From Labyrinthula sp. Ha (Eukaryota; Sar; Bigyra; Labyrinthulida; Labyrinthulaceae), in assembly GCA_015227615.1 (NCBI GenBank), contig JAALGZ010000004.1, positions 186,001 through 250,000 on the forward strand: a DNA stretch of 64,000 bases. The letters are read 5' to 3'. This document shows, piece by piece, positions 22,845-35,300 of the stretch (positions are counted from its first letter, which is position 1; every line of letters begins with the position of its first letter). The position numbers and the translations under genes are program-made. Below the pieces are notes generated by a model, which was not told the origin of the DNA, ran no database searches, and saw only the letters and a program-made list of their open reading frames with translations.

Positions 22845-22874
22845 ATTTTGTCTTGTGTAATTTGTAAAATCTGT

Positions 22875-23285
22875 TCAGTTATTTTGACTCCAGTTGTGTT
22901 TACACTCTAAACACTCGTAAAAAACAGTTTGACCTTCATCTACAGAGCGTAATTGAACTGTATAGAAACTTGCTAAATTGTGTCCACATCTTGGACACTC
23001 TTCTTCTACAATTGCACGTTTTGTCGTTTTATCTTTTCCTGATTTTTCACGTTCTATTTTTCGTAACAGTTCAAGTTTCCATTCATGCTCTGGTTTTTCT
23101 TCAAGAGTAGTTTCCATTATGAGTTTCCTTGGCTCTATATCTAAAAAGTTATGATTTCATACTGGATAACCTGAGTAGGATGTCTTATTGGCGCAGCAAG
23201 GACAGATTATTGGGTCATGATTAGGCGTTGGAAGCAGGGTTTCGCATATGTCGCAAAAGTTTATGGTTTCGATGATTGCACTCAT
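22875..23285 (-). CDS. RPA12: RNA polymerase I subunit RPA12 (two exons, mini-intron)
   Basis: Small two-zinc-ribbon subunit of RNA polymerase I, needed for transcript cleavage and termination in the nucleolus; related to RPB9 and TFIIS. The exon at 23140-22875 encodes the C-terminal ribbon: CPRC (Cys87, Cys90), the signature QLRSVDEGQT with the acidic Asp-Glu hairpin, then CLEC (Cys115, Cys118). Read alone from its internal ATG (23117) the protein would lack the N-terminal ribbon. An upstream frame at 23285-23171 encodes exactly that ribbon: FCDIC (Cys11, Cys14), LLP, then CPCC (Cys28, Cys31). Removing a 30-base GT...AG intron (23170-23141) joins them in frame to give 126 residues, close to yeast RPA12. 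A second acceptor at 23135 is also frame-compatible (36-base intron, 124 residues). The gene is convergent with the kinase on the + strand. The identification is strong; the exact acceptor is uncertain. Confidence 0.88.
23141..23170 (-). other. predicted 30-base intron of RPA12
   Basis: Starts GTTATC and ends CTTTTTAG on the - strand. It contains an in-frame stop if retained; removal joins the two zinc ribbons in phase 1. The alternative acceptor is six bases further on (ATATAG). Confidence 0.75.
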
Positions 23286-26250
23286 GTTGTCAATCTCTGG
23301 TACCCGGTGGTAATGTCATATTGCTTTAGATGTTACTATTGTTTCCTGTTCGCATTCCAGGAAAGAATAATTACAAGAAACAAATTGAAACCTAACAAGA
23401 AACAAAGCTACCTTCTTCTAAAGATTAATAAAATATATAATGGAAGATTTAATATCAATTAATAACTATAAACCTTTTTTAAGGACAACTCATCAAGTAT
23501 GGGAATGCCACGGCTCAACACACAATAGTTAATGGTGAAGATTTTGGAAACCCTACTACTACTACTACTTGCTGTGGTATAAAAATATAGATACGTAACG
23601 AAAAATTAATAAATTATATAAAGAAACACAATTTCTAATATTTGGATGAATAGAATTTTTTTGAGACTACAATAGAATTACCGAAATTGCCAAAGCCGCT
23701 CTTGAGTACAGAAATAGCTACGTCCCAATGAGTCTATTATATAAGGGAGTTACTAGAAAAACTAATAATTACTAGGATATAAATGTATTTATTTAATCTT
23801 TCACGGAACCATAGTGTTTCATAGATTATACAATTTCCGGTAGACCAATTTTGAGAATTGAACTAGTATTGTTTAGAAGGCCCCTGCGTTAGAATTAAAG
23901 ACAAGCATGAGTTTTAATAAAAATTTACTTGAGACTTAAAACACATTGGTAATAATAGGAAACTGCTTATTTTTCATTATGCAAAACCTCAGTTTGGAAT
24001 TGCCGTAGGGAGAAAGGCTTCAGGAAACAACGGTGTAAGTGTACACCGTAGTTCTATGTTACAGGTGCCAACAGTTTTTGACTTCAAAAATTCAGAAAAA
24101 AGCTCAATAACTGTTCTCCACATAAATTTTTCATGGATAACCACTAATGCTTGAATCATGAAACTATGCCATTTATATCAATTATACCATTTTCATTTCA
24201 CAAGCTCCGTCTTAAGCTCTCCTAGAATTTACGTTACTATTATCCTTCTCACCTTGTTAATTGTATAACATTGAGCTGGATTTGTATGAGAAATATAAAA
24301 TTTTGAAATATTATTGAATCCATTTGTGACCCCACTCTAAAAGCCTAGTTTATTACATTTTGTCATCCTTAGTGTATAAATGGACCTATTTCCAGGATGT
24401 CAGTAAATCAAAGGCAGCACAAACTTAAGCATAATTTTTTGATAACAATCTATATTTGTACCAACTGGAAACTAAATGTTTTAAAAAAAATGTTCGCTAA
24501 AAGTAAAATCAAGGAAAATAATATGAATTCAAGCACCTAGTATTCAAAATGATTTTCGAACGAATATAATAATAGAGTTGTGGTTCCCAGATTATAAAGA
24601 GATAATATTTCTAAAAACCGGCACGTTTGCGAACGATATATATATTGAAAAACATAGATAGCACTCCATTAGCTTTAAAGCAATAAAAATGTGAACTGGG
24701 TACTCGTAACCCATATATGGAAACAGTAGTAAGTAAGATAAGAATTAACATAGTAATGGGGCAAATTGAGTCTTCTTGTTGAAGTATACCTAATACCCCC
24801 TTAATATAGATACAATGAGCTTCTTGACAAATTAGAAATCATGTCAGCTAAATTTATATGAACTGACCCAGTTATGTAAGTATTGCAATATCCTACCTAA
24901 GGGTCATGGTCTGTTCGGGGTTTTAAGCTGAGGCAACAGTTTAGGTGTATCCAGGGTTAGCATTAGTATGAATAAGACAAAAAGCAGTACTGGTTAGATT
25001 TAACTTTAAAGTTATATTTTTGTAGCAAAAATGGATCAAATTAAGTTAACCTGATTTTGTGACAAAATACGCAAAGAGAAATATATATCTTTAAGGGTTA
25101 CCTAACTTCTTCTGCTTGTACTGATTGATTACTTAATAAAACCGGGACAATTTGTTAGGTAGTAAATAAGTTTTCTGCCATGTAAATGAAGAAAGTTTCA
25201 GATACTTTAGGAAAGATTTTGTACAAGGAGAGATCATTAAACAGTAAATATAATTTGATTTTTCAATAAAGTTTAAGAATTATCTAACATATTCTGTAAA
25301 ATTTTAGGTCATAGCTGCGTTATTTCTGCGAAATTATGTATGTGATTAATTCTTTTAAGGATAACTATGGAGGTAGAATAATGATAATTGTTTGGCAAAC
25401 ATCTTGATGCATTGGGTTCCAGGGACTACTTTATAATAACTTCAAAAATTTCTATATATCCTTCATTATCCCAGAAGTTAATCAAGTACATCTACAAAAA
25501 AACACGAAAATTTAGCTTTATTTAGTTTGGATACATAGCTCTGTTAAAAGGGTCTGTTCTTTGTTTTTCGGAAAAGCTAAACAAGATGTGGATATAAGCA
25601 CCAATGATAGCACAAATATCAAATATATATTGTTCTACTATAGCTTTAACATGAATAAGTACCTTGAAGTCATAGGCTTTATTAAGTATCGATTCAAATA
25701 GGTAGGTGATACATAATGCCATGAATTCCTTAGTCCCTTTTAACTCAAACCTAATGCGAAATATACAACATACACTTAGTACATTGGAATACCCACACAG
25801 CTAACGTTGAATTCATAATAAGAAATAATCTCACTCCTCTTATCAATATTGTCAAGGCAGAATAGTAGAATTAAGATACTGTGTAGTACATCACCTTTAC
25901 TTGTAATGCTTCTTTATAATGTTAGAAACATGTGTGTACAGATATGAATGGCGAATTTTATTTATTCAAGAATGGGTATTCGCTGACGTTGCAGTGCCTT
26001 CTGACTCTTTATTTGCTGTGTAATTTTTCAAATTTGGTTATCTAGTCCATATAGTTAAGAGAACTAAGCTCTCATTGTGTGTTTGCTATCTTCAGACGCT
26101 TGAACTCCTTTCCAGATCTACTCATGTTTCGTAACTGGAGTATAGCTTTTTCAATGATTTCTGTGTTCTATTTCTAATCTTATTTTTTGACAGATTAAAA
26201 TTTTCTTTCAGTAATTAACAGTTAATCAACAATATTGACAGGTTTTTTTA
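23286..26250. other. intergenic, about 3 kb, no gene supported
   Basis: AT-rich. A small trinucleotide run of CTA units lies at about 23562-23580. The + strand frame at 23217-23462 is the antisense of RPA12 exon 1. The - strand frame at 25522-25722 has no motif. Confidence 0.45.
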
Positions 26251-26607
26251 TTACTTTCTATTTTCTTGTGGTAGAGTGTCGCACAAAATTGCTGCATTCT
26301 GTAATGTAAACCTTACCATCCGTTCGCTTAGCACCGCTGTTACTTTCAGTGTAACAGTATTTATGAGTGTGTAAGTGATACTAAAAGTTTTTGATCTCTT
26401 ATATGCAATTAGTTGTTTGTCAGGGATTTTGTTACAGTTGCTACTCATATGTGGCTTCTCATTCCCGCTTAACTTGACTTGAAGATGCTGTATACCTTTA
26501 CTGCGCACTATGACCTCAGATCTTGGAAGTGATGTCCGTTTCATAAATACATCACTAAAAGCTAAAATATAAAAGTTTGTTCTCAGAAGAAAGCCTTCCC
26601 TCAGCAT
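26251..26607 (-). CDS. hypothetical ORF, 118 residues
   Basis: ATG-led frame of 118 residues that is less AT-rich than the flanking DNA. The middle and C-terminal parts have alternating polar and hydrophobic residues (for example SITYTLINTVTLKVTAVL), suggesting beta strands. No signal peptide, membrane helix or known motif is visible. It is divergent from the coiled-coil gene, with about 330 bases between the two ATGs. It may be a small gene, an exon of a larger one, or a relic. The coding claim rests only on composition and length. Confidence 0.3.
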   Translation of the reverse strand: MLREGFLLRTNFYILAFSDVFMKRTSLPRSEVIVRSKGIQHLQVKLSGNEKPHMSSNCNKIPDKQLIAYKRSKTFSITYTLINTVTLKVTAVLSERMVRFTLQNAAILCDTLPQENRK

Positions 26608-26939
26608 ATAAAAGCCTTTCTAATAACAAAGATTTGTTTTTTCTTTTGGATAATGGGAAAAGGTTATTTGTTTCTTAGTAGACAAAAATTTTAAGATTGA
26701 GGAGTGGTAGAAACCTTGTTAGACTACTCTCAAAGTATTGGATAATTTGCGTCCATGTAGGTAATTCTGTATCCATACAACACGACTAAGAGAGGCATCT
26801 TTTATCATTTTAAACAGCCCAAAATTAGTATAAGAAATTGACATGTCCAATTTTTAATTGCGTCATTAAGCGTTTAAAACTGACCAAAAGAGCCAAAATA
26901 CTGGAAAAAGTGAAAAAGGGAAGTGAACGGTTCAAAGAA

Positions 26940-28196
26940 ATGGATAAAATAGAAACAATCCAAATTGAAGACTACTTTAGCTCCCAGTTGGGTGAAAAAA
27001 TAAACATTCATGAAATAAATGGTACGTTTTGGCAAAAATTATTAGAAAAATTTCCGTTTGTTGACACCAAAATTGACCCTTCATTAGTTGGTGAAGCAAC
27101 AAGGCTCTTTGAATTTGATATTACACCTGAAGAAGAAATAGAAACTTTGCGTCTTTTAATGTACCCATCTTGGGTGATTAAATTTCTAGAACTTTCTGGA
27201 TTAGATGTAGAAAAAGAAAATATTACGGAAGAAAATGTTTTTACCGTTGGAGATGAAAAAAAAGTTAAAATGCTAAAATGTGTGATGAAGTATATGAAAG
27301 ATTTTGCAAAAATAAGTGAGAAGGTTGAAGAAATTTTTAATTATAAGATATTAGAGGATTTAGATGGTAAGAAAGGTATATTGGAGAAGGATATCAAAGA
27401 AATGCAGAAGAAGATTATGGAGTTAGAGTTGCACAGGGATCAAGAATTGCAACTTGTGAAGCAACTAAAAAAAAGAAACGATGAGATTGAAAATAGGGTT
27501 TCTAGATTGGAGGAAGAAAATAAAGTTTTACAGAAGAAGTTGGCTCTACAAAAAATCCAAAAGGAAGAGGTATTTGAAGAAGGATCTAAGTTGCAAGAGA
27601 TATTAAAGAAAGAACGGATGTTGCTTCGTGAGGTAAAGAAAGAAATAATATCCCATTTAATTCCAGGAAAGAAGAATGAGAGGAGGAGAATTTACGAAAC
27701 TGAAAAGGCTCAAAGTTTGCTTCAAGGTTTGACAAAGAGATTGAACGGCCTGTTACGACGATGTTACGAAATTGAAAAAGAAACAGATAGTCTCGAAATT
27801 GGGCATTGTTGTCATAAGCATGATGATAAAAAAACGAGAATGAAACACCATGTGAAGCAAGCAGAAAAAATGGTAAAACAATTTCAGCATATATTTATGA
27901 CTTTGAAGACAGATTTGGATAAGTTTGATTCTGAGTTTAAGAGCAAAATGGATGAGGTTAAAGATGGATGGACTATAATGACAATAGAAGAAGCAGAAAA
28001 GGTTGATCCAAGGGTGCAAAGTACTGCTGAAGATGCCCTTCCACCACTGCAAAATGAGTTAGAGAGGTTAGATGAGGTTCAAAGTGCTGTAATTGAGAAG
28101 GTCTCAGAAGTTCTGTGCCTTGCACACGAAGGCATGCACTCAAAGAAGAGCTTTTTTAAATCAGTAGTGCGTTGCTCCCGTAGAAAGTTACTTTAA
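26940..28196 (+). CDS. coiled-coil protein of unknown function
   Basis: 418 residues from the ATG at 26940. The frame is open back to 26829 but without an in-frame ATG; the upstream ATG at 26843 is in another frame and stops at once. An upstream exon joined by a short intron is therefore possible, and the basic stretch before Met (KRLKLTKRAKILEKVKK) could be coding. The N-terminal third looks globular, with helices (around LLEKFPFVDTK and YPSWVIKFLEL). Residues of about 138-241 form a long heptad-rich coiled coil, including IENRVSRLEEENKVLQKKL. The C-terminal third is helical with a HCCHKHDDKK patch that might bind metal. No membrane helix. I do not recognise the family; a structural or scaffold role is inference. 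It shares gross design, but no clear sequence, with the membrane coiled-coil gene at 9020. Confidence 0.7.
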   Translation: MDKIETIQIEDYFSSQLGEKINIHEINGTFWQKLLEKFPFVDTKIDPSLVGEATRLFEFDITPEEEIETLRLLMYPSWVIKFLELSGLDVEKENITEENVFTVGDEKKVKMLKCVMKYMKDFAKISEKVEEIFNYKILEDLDGKKGILEKDIKEMQKKIMELELHRDQELQLVKQLKKRNDEIENRVSRLEEENKVLQKKLALQKIQKEEVFEEGSKLQEILKKERMLLREVKKEIISHLIPGKKNERRRIYETEKAQSLLQGLTKRLNGLLRRCYEIEKETDSLEIGHCCHKHDDKKTRMKHHVKQAEKMVKQFQHIFMTLKTDLDKFDSEFKSKMDEVKDGWTIMTIEEAEKVDPRVQSTAEDALPPLQNELERLDEVQSAVIEKVSEVLCLAHEGMHSKKSFFKSVVRCSRRKLL

Positions 28197-28975
28197 AAAT
28201 CAACCAATGGAGACAGAAATACCCTGAACAGATATAACAAAATATTCTTTTAGTAGAGTATCAAAATAACGAACAGCAAAACCTACATTTAATATGAAAA
28301 ATCGTCCAGGGTTTGTGAAAGTCTAAAGCACATACAATTTCTCGAGGCTGGATAATCATTCCGAGAAAGAAAGCCTATGTTAGCTTTAAGTTTAGCGTCT
28401 ACACATTAATTAGTTCTTGTCACGCCTCAAGATATAAAAATCTGCGTTGTTCTTGTATTATGAGATGAGAACTGAGAAAAAATATAGAAACTTGAAATTA
28501 TTCAGAAGGTACATTTTGAAAAGTATTTTCTTTTTCTTAGTACTGCTGTTCTCTTAAAAAAGAAACTGCCATTAATTCATACTTCAGATTTTATTTTAAA
28601 TTATTTTTAGGCAACTTACATTTGGTAAGTAGAGTATTGCTTATTTTAAATTTTGTTAAGAGATGAAGATTATCATAACTTAGGGCAAAAAATAGAAAAC
28701 CTTTGTTTTTCTCTATGTTCTATACAGAAAAGCAGTTGTTCTAGATCAATATGTAACAATACAGTAACGTAATCTTAGAGCTGATTCACATCTTTGTTCA
28801 CAAGAGCTTTTCAAATAAAATGCTTTTTGAACAGGTGTTTCTAAACAAAATAAAAATTGTTGAATAATGTTGCTTTGTGAACAATGTTTCATTTGTATAA
28901 GCAGTTTTATTTGAGTAGTTAGTCGGAATTGTAGTCGATTGAAAAGTATCTTGGTATTGAGGCAGACTTTAATGG
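28197..28975. other. intergenic, AT-rich
   Basis: Downstream flank of the coiled-coil gene; nothing recognised. Confidence 0.45.
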
Positions 28976-29320
28976 ATGAAATATTTAGTTTACCAAGAAA
29001 AGCTTCAAAAAAATCACACGATTCTAAATGACTTTCTTCATGAAAAAACAGGTATAAGGGATTTCCATATGTTAAGGTTGCTTAAAGAATATTATATTTT
29101 GATGCATTCACCTAAAGTATTTTCAATATACTTTAACAGGCCTCTGGGTTGTTTAGCTCACATGCTCGAAATCAAGAATAAAAATTATTTGCACGAATGC
29201 AATATAAAATTCAAGTTTCGGAACAGAAAGCTATTATTTTTTTTGAAAGTAAGGTTTTGTAAAATTGAAAAGGTTTTTCAATCGCTTGAAAAGAAAATAG
29301 TATTTTACCAGAAGAAGTAA
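28976..29320 (+). CDS. hypothetical ORF, 114 residues
   Basis: ATG-led frame of 114 residues, basic and helical in character, ending in a lysine-rich tail. No motif or relative is recognised. It lies 780 bases downstream of the coiled-coil gene on the same strand. Length is only modestly above chance for this base composition, so it could be a real small gene, an exon or an accidental frame. Confidence 0.28.
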   Translation: MKYLVYQEKLQKNHTILNDFLHEKTGIRDFHMLRLLKEYYILMHSPKVFSIYFNRPLGCLAHMLEIKNKNYLHECNIKFKFRNRKLLFFLKVRFCKIEKVFQSLEKKIVFYQKK

Positions 29321-30849
29321 CTGGTAATTAGCTCTTTCTTATTTTAAAGGCATACTGTGGGTTTTTCAGTTTTTCTTCTGTTCTATTTAAAGTTTGAACA
29401 TTTAATGAAACTTTCGTATTGAGAATTTAAATAAAATATCACACCATTACTGGTAATAACTAGCCTCAAACTTTATTTTTCCATATTGAAATCTAATGCT
29501 ATGAACTTTTTATTCATTATTGAAGGCAATAGTTGCAATTAAGTATTCTAGGTGTTCATATGATCGTATTTGAATATCTTTTCATATATTTGGCGGAGCT
29601 TCTAAATCGCGCTTGAAAAAAATGTGGATGCATGAGGAATATTCAATGCAGTTGGTGATGAAGTAGCACTGAATCTTTATCAGTTACTGTCTAGCTATTG
29701 AAGACTATGTTACTTCTTTTATATGAAATCTCTTTTTGCGACGGATTGAATTTAAACTCCTAAGCTAATTAATTAATAAATCTTTAGGTCGATTAACCAT
29801 TGAATGAAAAGCTCTCTGGCTTATTAAATGATATTATGTGCTTTAATTTAGCAATTAAACTCACTTTAAATGTAACCTCTAGTTGGTTAACTATTTAATT
29901 TAAAATATTTATTTTGATAAATTACTCTAATTATATTTATTAGTTTTGAATCCTTCAGCAACAACAGTGGTTTTTTTTTTCATTTCATCGGTCAAAAGAT
30001 ATTGGGATACTTAATCACATGACTTATTTTTATTATTATCTGTATTTAATTCCAGATGAATGTAGAGTATTGAAGCAGGTTCCCATAATTGTCGAAGTGT
30101 TTGAAATAGTGCGTAGTAGATTCAGAAATATCTTTATAGAAAACATATAATGTTATAAAACTATAAGTTATAGTTTATTACAGTTATTTCAGATAATCAC
30201 TTTTATATTCACTTTTGCAACAAGGGCGCGTCAAATTTTGAGTCAAGTTTGAATAAAAGAAGGTCTGATGCAATAGATAAGTTATAGATAAAGGTTTGTA
30301 AGAATTTTAAATCTGTCGAAGAAATCACCTACATAGTATATAACTCCGAGGTAGCTATGTTATTGATCTAGAATAAGAGGCAGTTCAATACATGCCATTT
30401 CTTAGTTTAATCCCAATCTTTAAGTGGAAGATTAGGATGTATCAGTATTCTCTCTTTACAGACTGCGTAAGTTTTCTGTTATATACATGACAGAAGATAT
30501 TGAAGAGATCTTTAGGGCAAGATAAGAAATATTTTTTAGTTTACTTTGCTCAGAAAGATATTTAATCATATTGAATATTCCATATAGATACTTAGCTAAT
30601 GGCAAACAAATACAATCTAAATTTGCATTATGCGCGCGTTAAAACTTAATTGCGGGATAAGAATTTAGAGTGAGAACCTTTGATAAAAGAATAACTCTAC
30701 ACTAAAATTGCTAGTGCTTGCCTCGGTTATTTTGCAAGCGTATAATACAATCCTCTTTAGCACTATAGAGAGTGGAGTACAGTTATTAATATGAACATCA
30801 AAATTTGCAACTGATTTTCAGAAATTTAATTTCTTTAAATAATGTTATT
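29321..30849. other. intergenic, AT-rich
   Basis: Strongly AT-rich; no open frame of note, no repeat or RNA gene recognised. Confidence 0.5.
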
Positions 30850-32360
30850 AAAGTAGGAGCAGCTACTCTGGAACTTCTACGTTATACTCTGAATCATCCA
30901 CCAATGTTCTTAGGACTGGAAACCTCTTTTCATCGTGAGTTCCTTCTAACATACTCTTCAGGTGTTCTTGGAAATTCTTAATTTTGCTTAAATAGTGCAT
31001 TTTTACATATCTCTGATATTTTTAAGTTTTTGATTTTAGGGAGCTCCAATGTGATCTGCTATTGATTGCAATGTTGATTTTGGTGTTGTGTTTCCTCTAC
31101 AGCCACCAGCATAACCGCTTTCATTGAATGGGTATAGAGCAAATGATGTTGAATTTCCTACCAGTTTAAACACATTGTAGATTGAGGAAATTTAAATTCC
31201 ATTGGAAAAAAGACCTCACCAAGTATCTTTGTGAAAGTTTTGATGAAAGGTAAATGGAGCACCATCAGCTAAGGTAGTGCTTTCTTCATATGGAACATTT
31301 ACCTGGTAGGGAGGGTCATCAAAACCATTCGCCTCCTAAAGTGGGTCATTTTCTTAATCAAAAGTGCTTGCTTCGGAGTTTCTAGTGGCCTAGAGGAGGA
31401 TATGTCTTTTTTAGAGAAATTGTATTTATCTTGCTTACTTCGATATATTTACATCACTTTGAATTGCTAAGTCGGTTTTTTTCATTGAATTGTGCAAGTT
31501 AAATGCACACTGGGCAATATTAAATTCCATGAATAAATGTTTTTTTCCTGGCCCGGGCTTGATTACTATATAGATTCCCTCGATTCCTTAAGAGGCTTAT
31601 AGCACAGCAGATTTTTTTTGCTTAAGGGTAAGTACACACATATTATATTAACAATTTAATTGGTAAAATTTACTATTGACTTTGGCTTGAGTAAACTATG
31701 GTAAAATGATTATAAGCACATCGCGGTCTGTGTCAACAACAAGATCTTCAAAGAAGGTTTAATTCATATATTCAATTAATGTTTATTGGTGTTTTTCTAG
31801 ATGTACAGAACATCGCAAATATTGTTCTCGAACATTTTTAACGTATTTCAAATATGTAATAGTAAGTTATTTATCAAATTTTTAAAAGTTTTTTGCCCCA
31901 TTGAAAAGAGTTGCTATATTTTTTCAAGGGGGGGATCATAAAGCTATATCTACCATTTGTGAACCTTTTCAACTGATTCCACATAGATCGACGATACATC
32001 TAGCACAAGATACATTCTAAGAGGGTCATTTGCATTAGGAATCATCATTTGCACATATGCGTCAAAGTCATATGTGTTGGATATTTTTCAAAAGGAAATG
32101 ATTGTATATTAGCTCGGTCTGTTGGTATGTGTTCTGTAACACTAAACCATTTAAACCAGCATGGGAAAGCTGTTTGTAAAATCAAAGTTTGAAAGCATCA
32201 ATTTTTCTTTAAAACATTCTCTAAATTTTACCAATTTATCATGGACAATTCAATTTATTCTGAATTAAATTTAATATACTCAAAAAAATGCTGTGCTTAA
32301 GCAACCAACCCATAAAGCCCTGAGCTAAAAAACTTACGCATGATATTGTACAAATATGGA
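30850..32360 (-). pseudogene. decayed gene, partly resembling protein disulfide isomerase
   Basis: On the - strand this region holds a series of short protein-like islands in different frames, separated by stops. Reading from the right they include NANDPLRMYLVLDVSSIYVE (about 32010-31950), FFEDLVVDTDRDVLI (about 31755-31695), FNIAQCAFNLHNSMKKTD (about 31528-31470), GFDDPPYQVNVPYEESTTLA (about 31328-31260) and NSTSFALYPFNESGYAGG (about 31160-31105). The second and last look like the entry strand and the late beta segment of a thioredoxin domain in protein disulfide isomerases (compare the family patterns F-x-D-x-V-x-D-x-x-x-D-V-L-V and T-x-x-x-Y-P). The CGHC active site is not visible. No intact frame remains. 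The other islands may belong to another domain or another gene. The PDI call is tentative; the relic coding character is clearer than the family. Confidence 0.35.
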
Positions 32361-35300
32361 ACAAGTTTACCCGAGGATTGAAACAAAATATTAGTATTTT
32401 AAATTAAATCAGAGCTAAGTTAGTATTAAAGGATACTTCTTACATATAATTGCCCAATAACAGATGAAAGTTGTAATTTTCAGGGGAGATTTTAATGATG
32501 AGAAAACTCTTTGCTTTTGACAAAAGCTGTATCAAATTTTGAAAGATAGGTTGCTAAACCTTCTGTGAGACTAATTCAGACCCTGTTTAGGTGCATTGAC
32601 CCTTTCATAATTGCGTAATATATATCTGACAACGAATCACAAAACTTTTTATATGTCAATTTAAGGATACCGCAGTTTAAATCCTTAAAAATTGGTTATA
32701 CAAAGGATTCAAGTTCCTTAAAGCATATGCATATTCTGAACGACAACATGTAGTCAATCTCGTTACAATTAAGTGAAATAAAAAAATATATGACTCTTAA
32801 TGAATGACTGTGATAGTGTGTCGCCACTAATAAATAAAATAAGTATTTCAAAAAGATCAATTGAGCCCAAAGGTCATCAAAGAATACCTGATGATAGCTA
32901 AGGTCTATTCGTTTCGCTAATCTTCATTGCTCTTGCTAAAATGTTATTTTTCTTATTTCATTGATGACAAGATTACATAATATGTCCGTATATCGATGCA
33001 TCAAAACAACTCCCCACTCAAAGTTGAATACATCTCAGAATACAGCAACAAAAATTTAGATATATCCCAGGATCATCAAGTTGTTCTTTTTATGGGGAGA
33101 TGCTATATACGTCCATTAGAAAGGTAGCATAAAGATTTTGAATGAGATTCAAAATACTTAAATAGTCGTAAATTGTATTGTCAAAATTTTCCAGTGCCCA
33201 AGAACTCTGATTCATGAAGATAGCCAATATCTTAGTATTTAAGCCTCTAAATATTTGCAAAACCTACCAGTTGTGTTAAAAATATGGATTCCTAGCTATA
33301 ATACAATATTTGTGACCTGGTGTTAAGTATCTTGTAAAGAAATTAATCTCTGGGTAGGTTTTATATATATGCAATATATCATATAGTAGGACACTATGTC
33401 CTGTATATTGAATTTATACAAGAACATAATAAGCATGAAGGAAAATAATGGAAACTAGGTGATACACTCTAAAAAGATTTCAAGGGATCAGAGCTAAGGT
33501 AAAGAATATTGGAATTTTTTCGTCGGTACCTAAATCACGAGTATTAAGAGTTTGTCTGGCTACGTATAAATAGTTGAAGTAAAATCTATTATAGACAGCA
33601 AAAATATTTTATGACATCCTCGAGAATTAAATGTTAAGTTCTTGGTATATCTGGGGTAGCCCCTAAAGCGAAAACACTCAGCATAAATACTGAGAACCAC
33701 CATAATGCATAGAATGATGGTTAAATATAAAATGGAGAAAAAGTAAATTCAACTAAAAATCCTAAACTTATCGAGAATAGAAAAACCAAAGTACAAGAAA
33801 AAGTTTGAAGATGCGAGGAAAAGAATAGAGAGTAGTAACTATAACTCAAAGGTCAGTTATATAATAATTATTCCACCTTAGAAAACACAATGGGGGGTTA
33901 CGACTATAGCTGAAATTCAAAACCTGGAGCAGAATTTCTAAATTTTTTATCCCGAAGAGAATCACATTACATTATGTTATTGTTCCACTCCAACTGACGG
34001 TATAACTTAAATGGCGCTCAGAAAATTGCCTAGAAATGCTACCCAAATACACCCCTTCTTTATGATGACATAAATTACATGTTACTGAATCATTCTTACT
34101 GGAATTAGTGAGCAGAGCTACTTGTGTCATTTTGTATGCCAAAGCTGTAAAATACAATGTATTTGATTTATTGCTGGAAGAAAGCTCAAGAAAATATTTA
34201 ATTTTTCTAAACATTAAACTTTCAGGAGATATTACTTAGAAAACATAATACTCAAAATTGGCTCATAAGAACTATAAGCCTCGTAGAAAAAATTTACCCA
34301 ACCCTTTAAGCAATCGAGTCTAAATCTTCAGCAATTGTTAATCTCTTGGAGGTATACCTTCCAATGGTTAGATGGTTCAAAGAGATCAGAGCAGAAACAC
34401 TTTTTTTAACCAATTGTGAAGTGCGATCACAAAAGACCAAATACAAGGAAACCCTGAAGAACGAAATCTGCACCAGAGTATATAAACCAAGATATAATGA
34501 CTTGAGTCACCATTTCTGCAAACAACTGTATAAAGGTATCATATTTAAGGGGTTGTTATTCCGTACATAATCAACGCAACCAATATTCAAGTTAGATTTG
34601 TCGATGTTGGTATGTATGGATTCCTCCTTTCTACAATAAACCATTCCAACCTCCTCGTTTCCCATATTAGTCTTTTTGGTATTTTGACCTGATCTCCAGA
34701 TTACTTTTCAAATTTATAATTCCAACTCCAAAACCCCAAGGAATCCGACTTCCTAAGAAGAAAAGGTGTATTGCTTCTCCCGCTGCTGCAACGGGGAACG
34801 AACCAAGCTTAAGTTAGAGATTTTACTACGGTAAACCATATCTTTCTTAAGTAGTCTAAGGATGGTGAATTGAGGACGAAGTAACCAATATGTTGCTGTT
34901 AGTTTGTTCATTCCCTTGTCAAGTTTAAAATATATATACAAATTTTCGCTACCAATTTCTATTAGCGATACTATTCCTTCGTCTCTACATTTTACGAAAA
35001 TATAATTCTAACACTTGGTCCTACTAGAGTAAAAATATAACCTAGGGTTAATTAACGTGAATGGAAGAGAGTCTTTTTGCATTGTATAACAGCTAACTCG
35101 ACTCTACTTCATCTAGTAGATTTCAACCTTTTCCGGTTCAAACCCCATCCAACTATTAAAACCTAACCGATTACGCTTGATGTAACCTGGGCCTTCACTG
35201 ATATTAAGTATTGAATAAGATTGGAGAATATTGTTGCTTTCTTGATGGTTAAGAAGGTACTCGATTTAATTGCAAAAGTATTGGTCAATTGAGTCTTCAT

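Noticed and set aside
23217-23462. 81-codon + strand frame
   Set aside because: It is the antisense of RPA12 exon 1, whose zinc-ribbon coding on the - strand explains the open frame.
30850-32360. viral capsid relic as an explanation for the decayed - strand islands
   Set aside because: Some islands first looked capsid-like, but the FEDLVVDTDRDVLI and FALYPFN segments fit a thioredoxin-fold protein better.
35080-35160. GGTTCAAACCCC word resembling a tRNA T loop
   Set aside because: No matching T stem, D arm or acceptor stem in the 70 bases before it.
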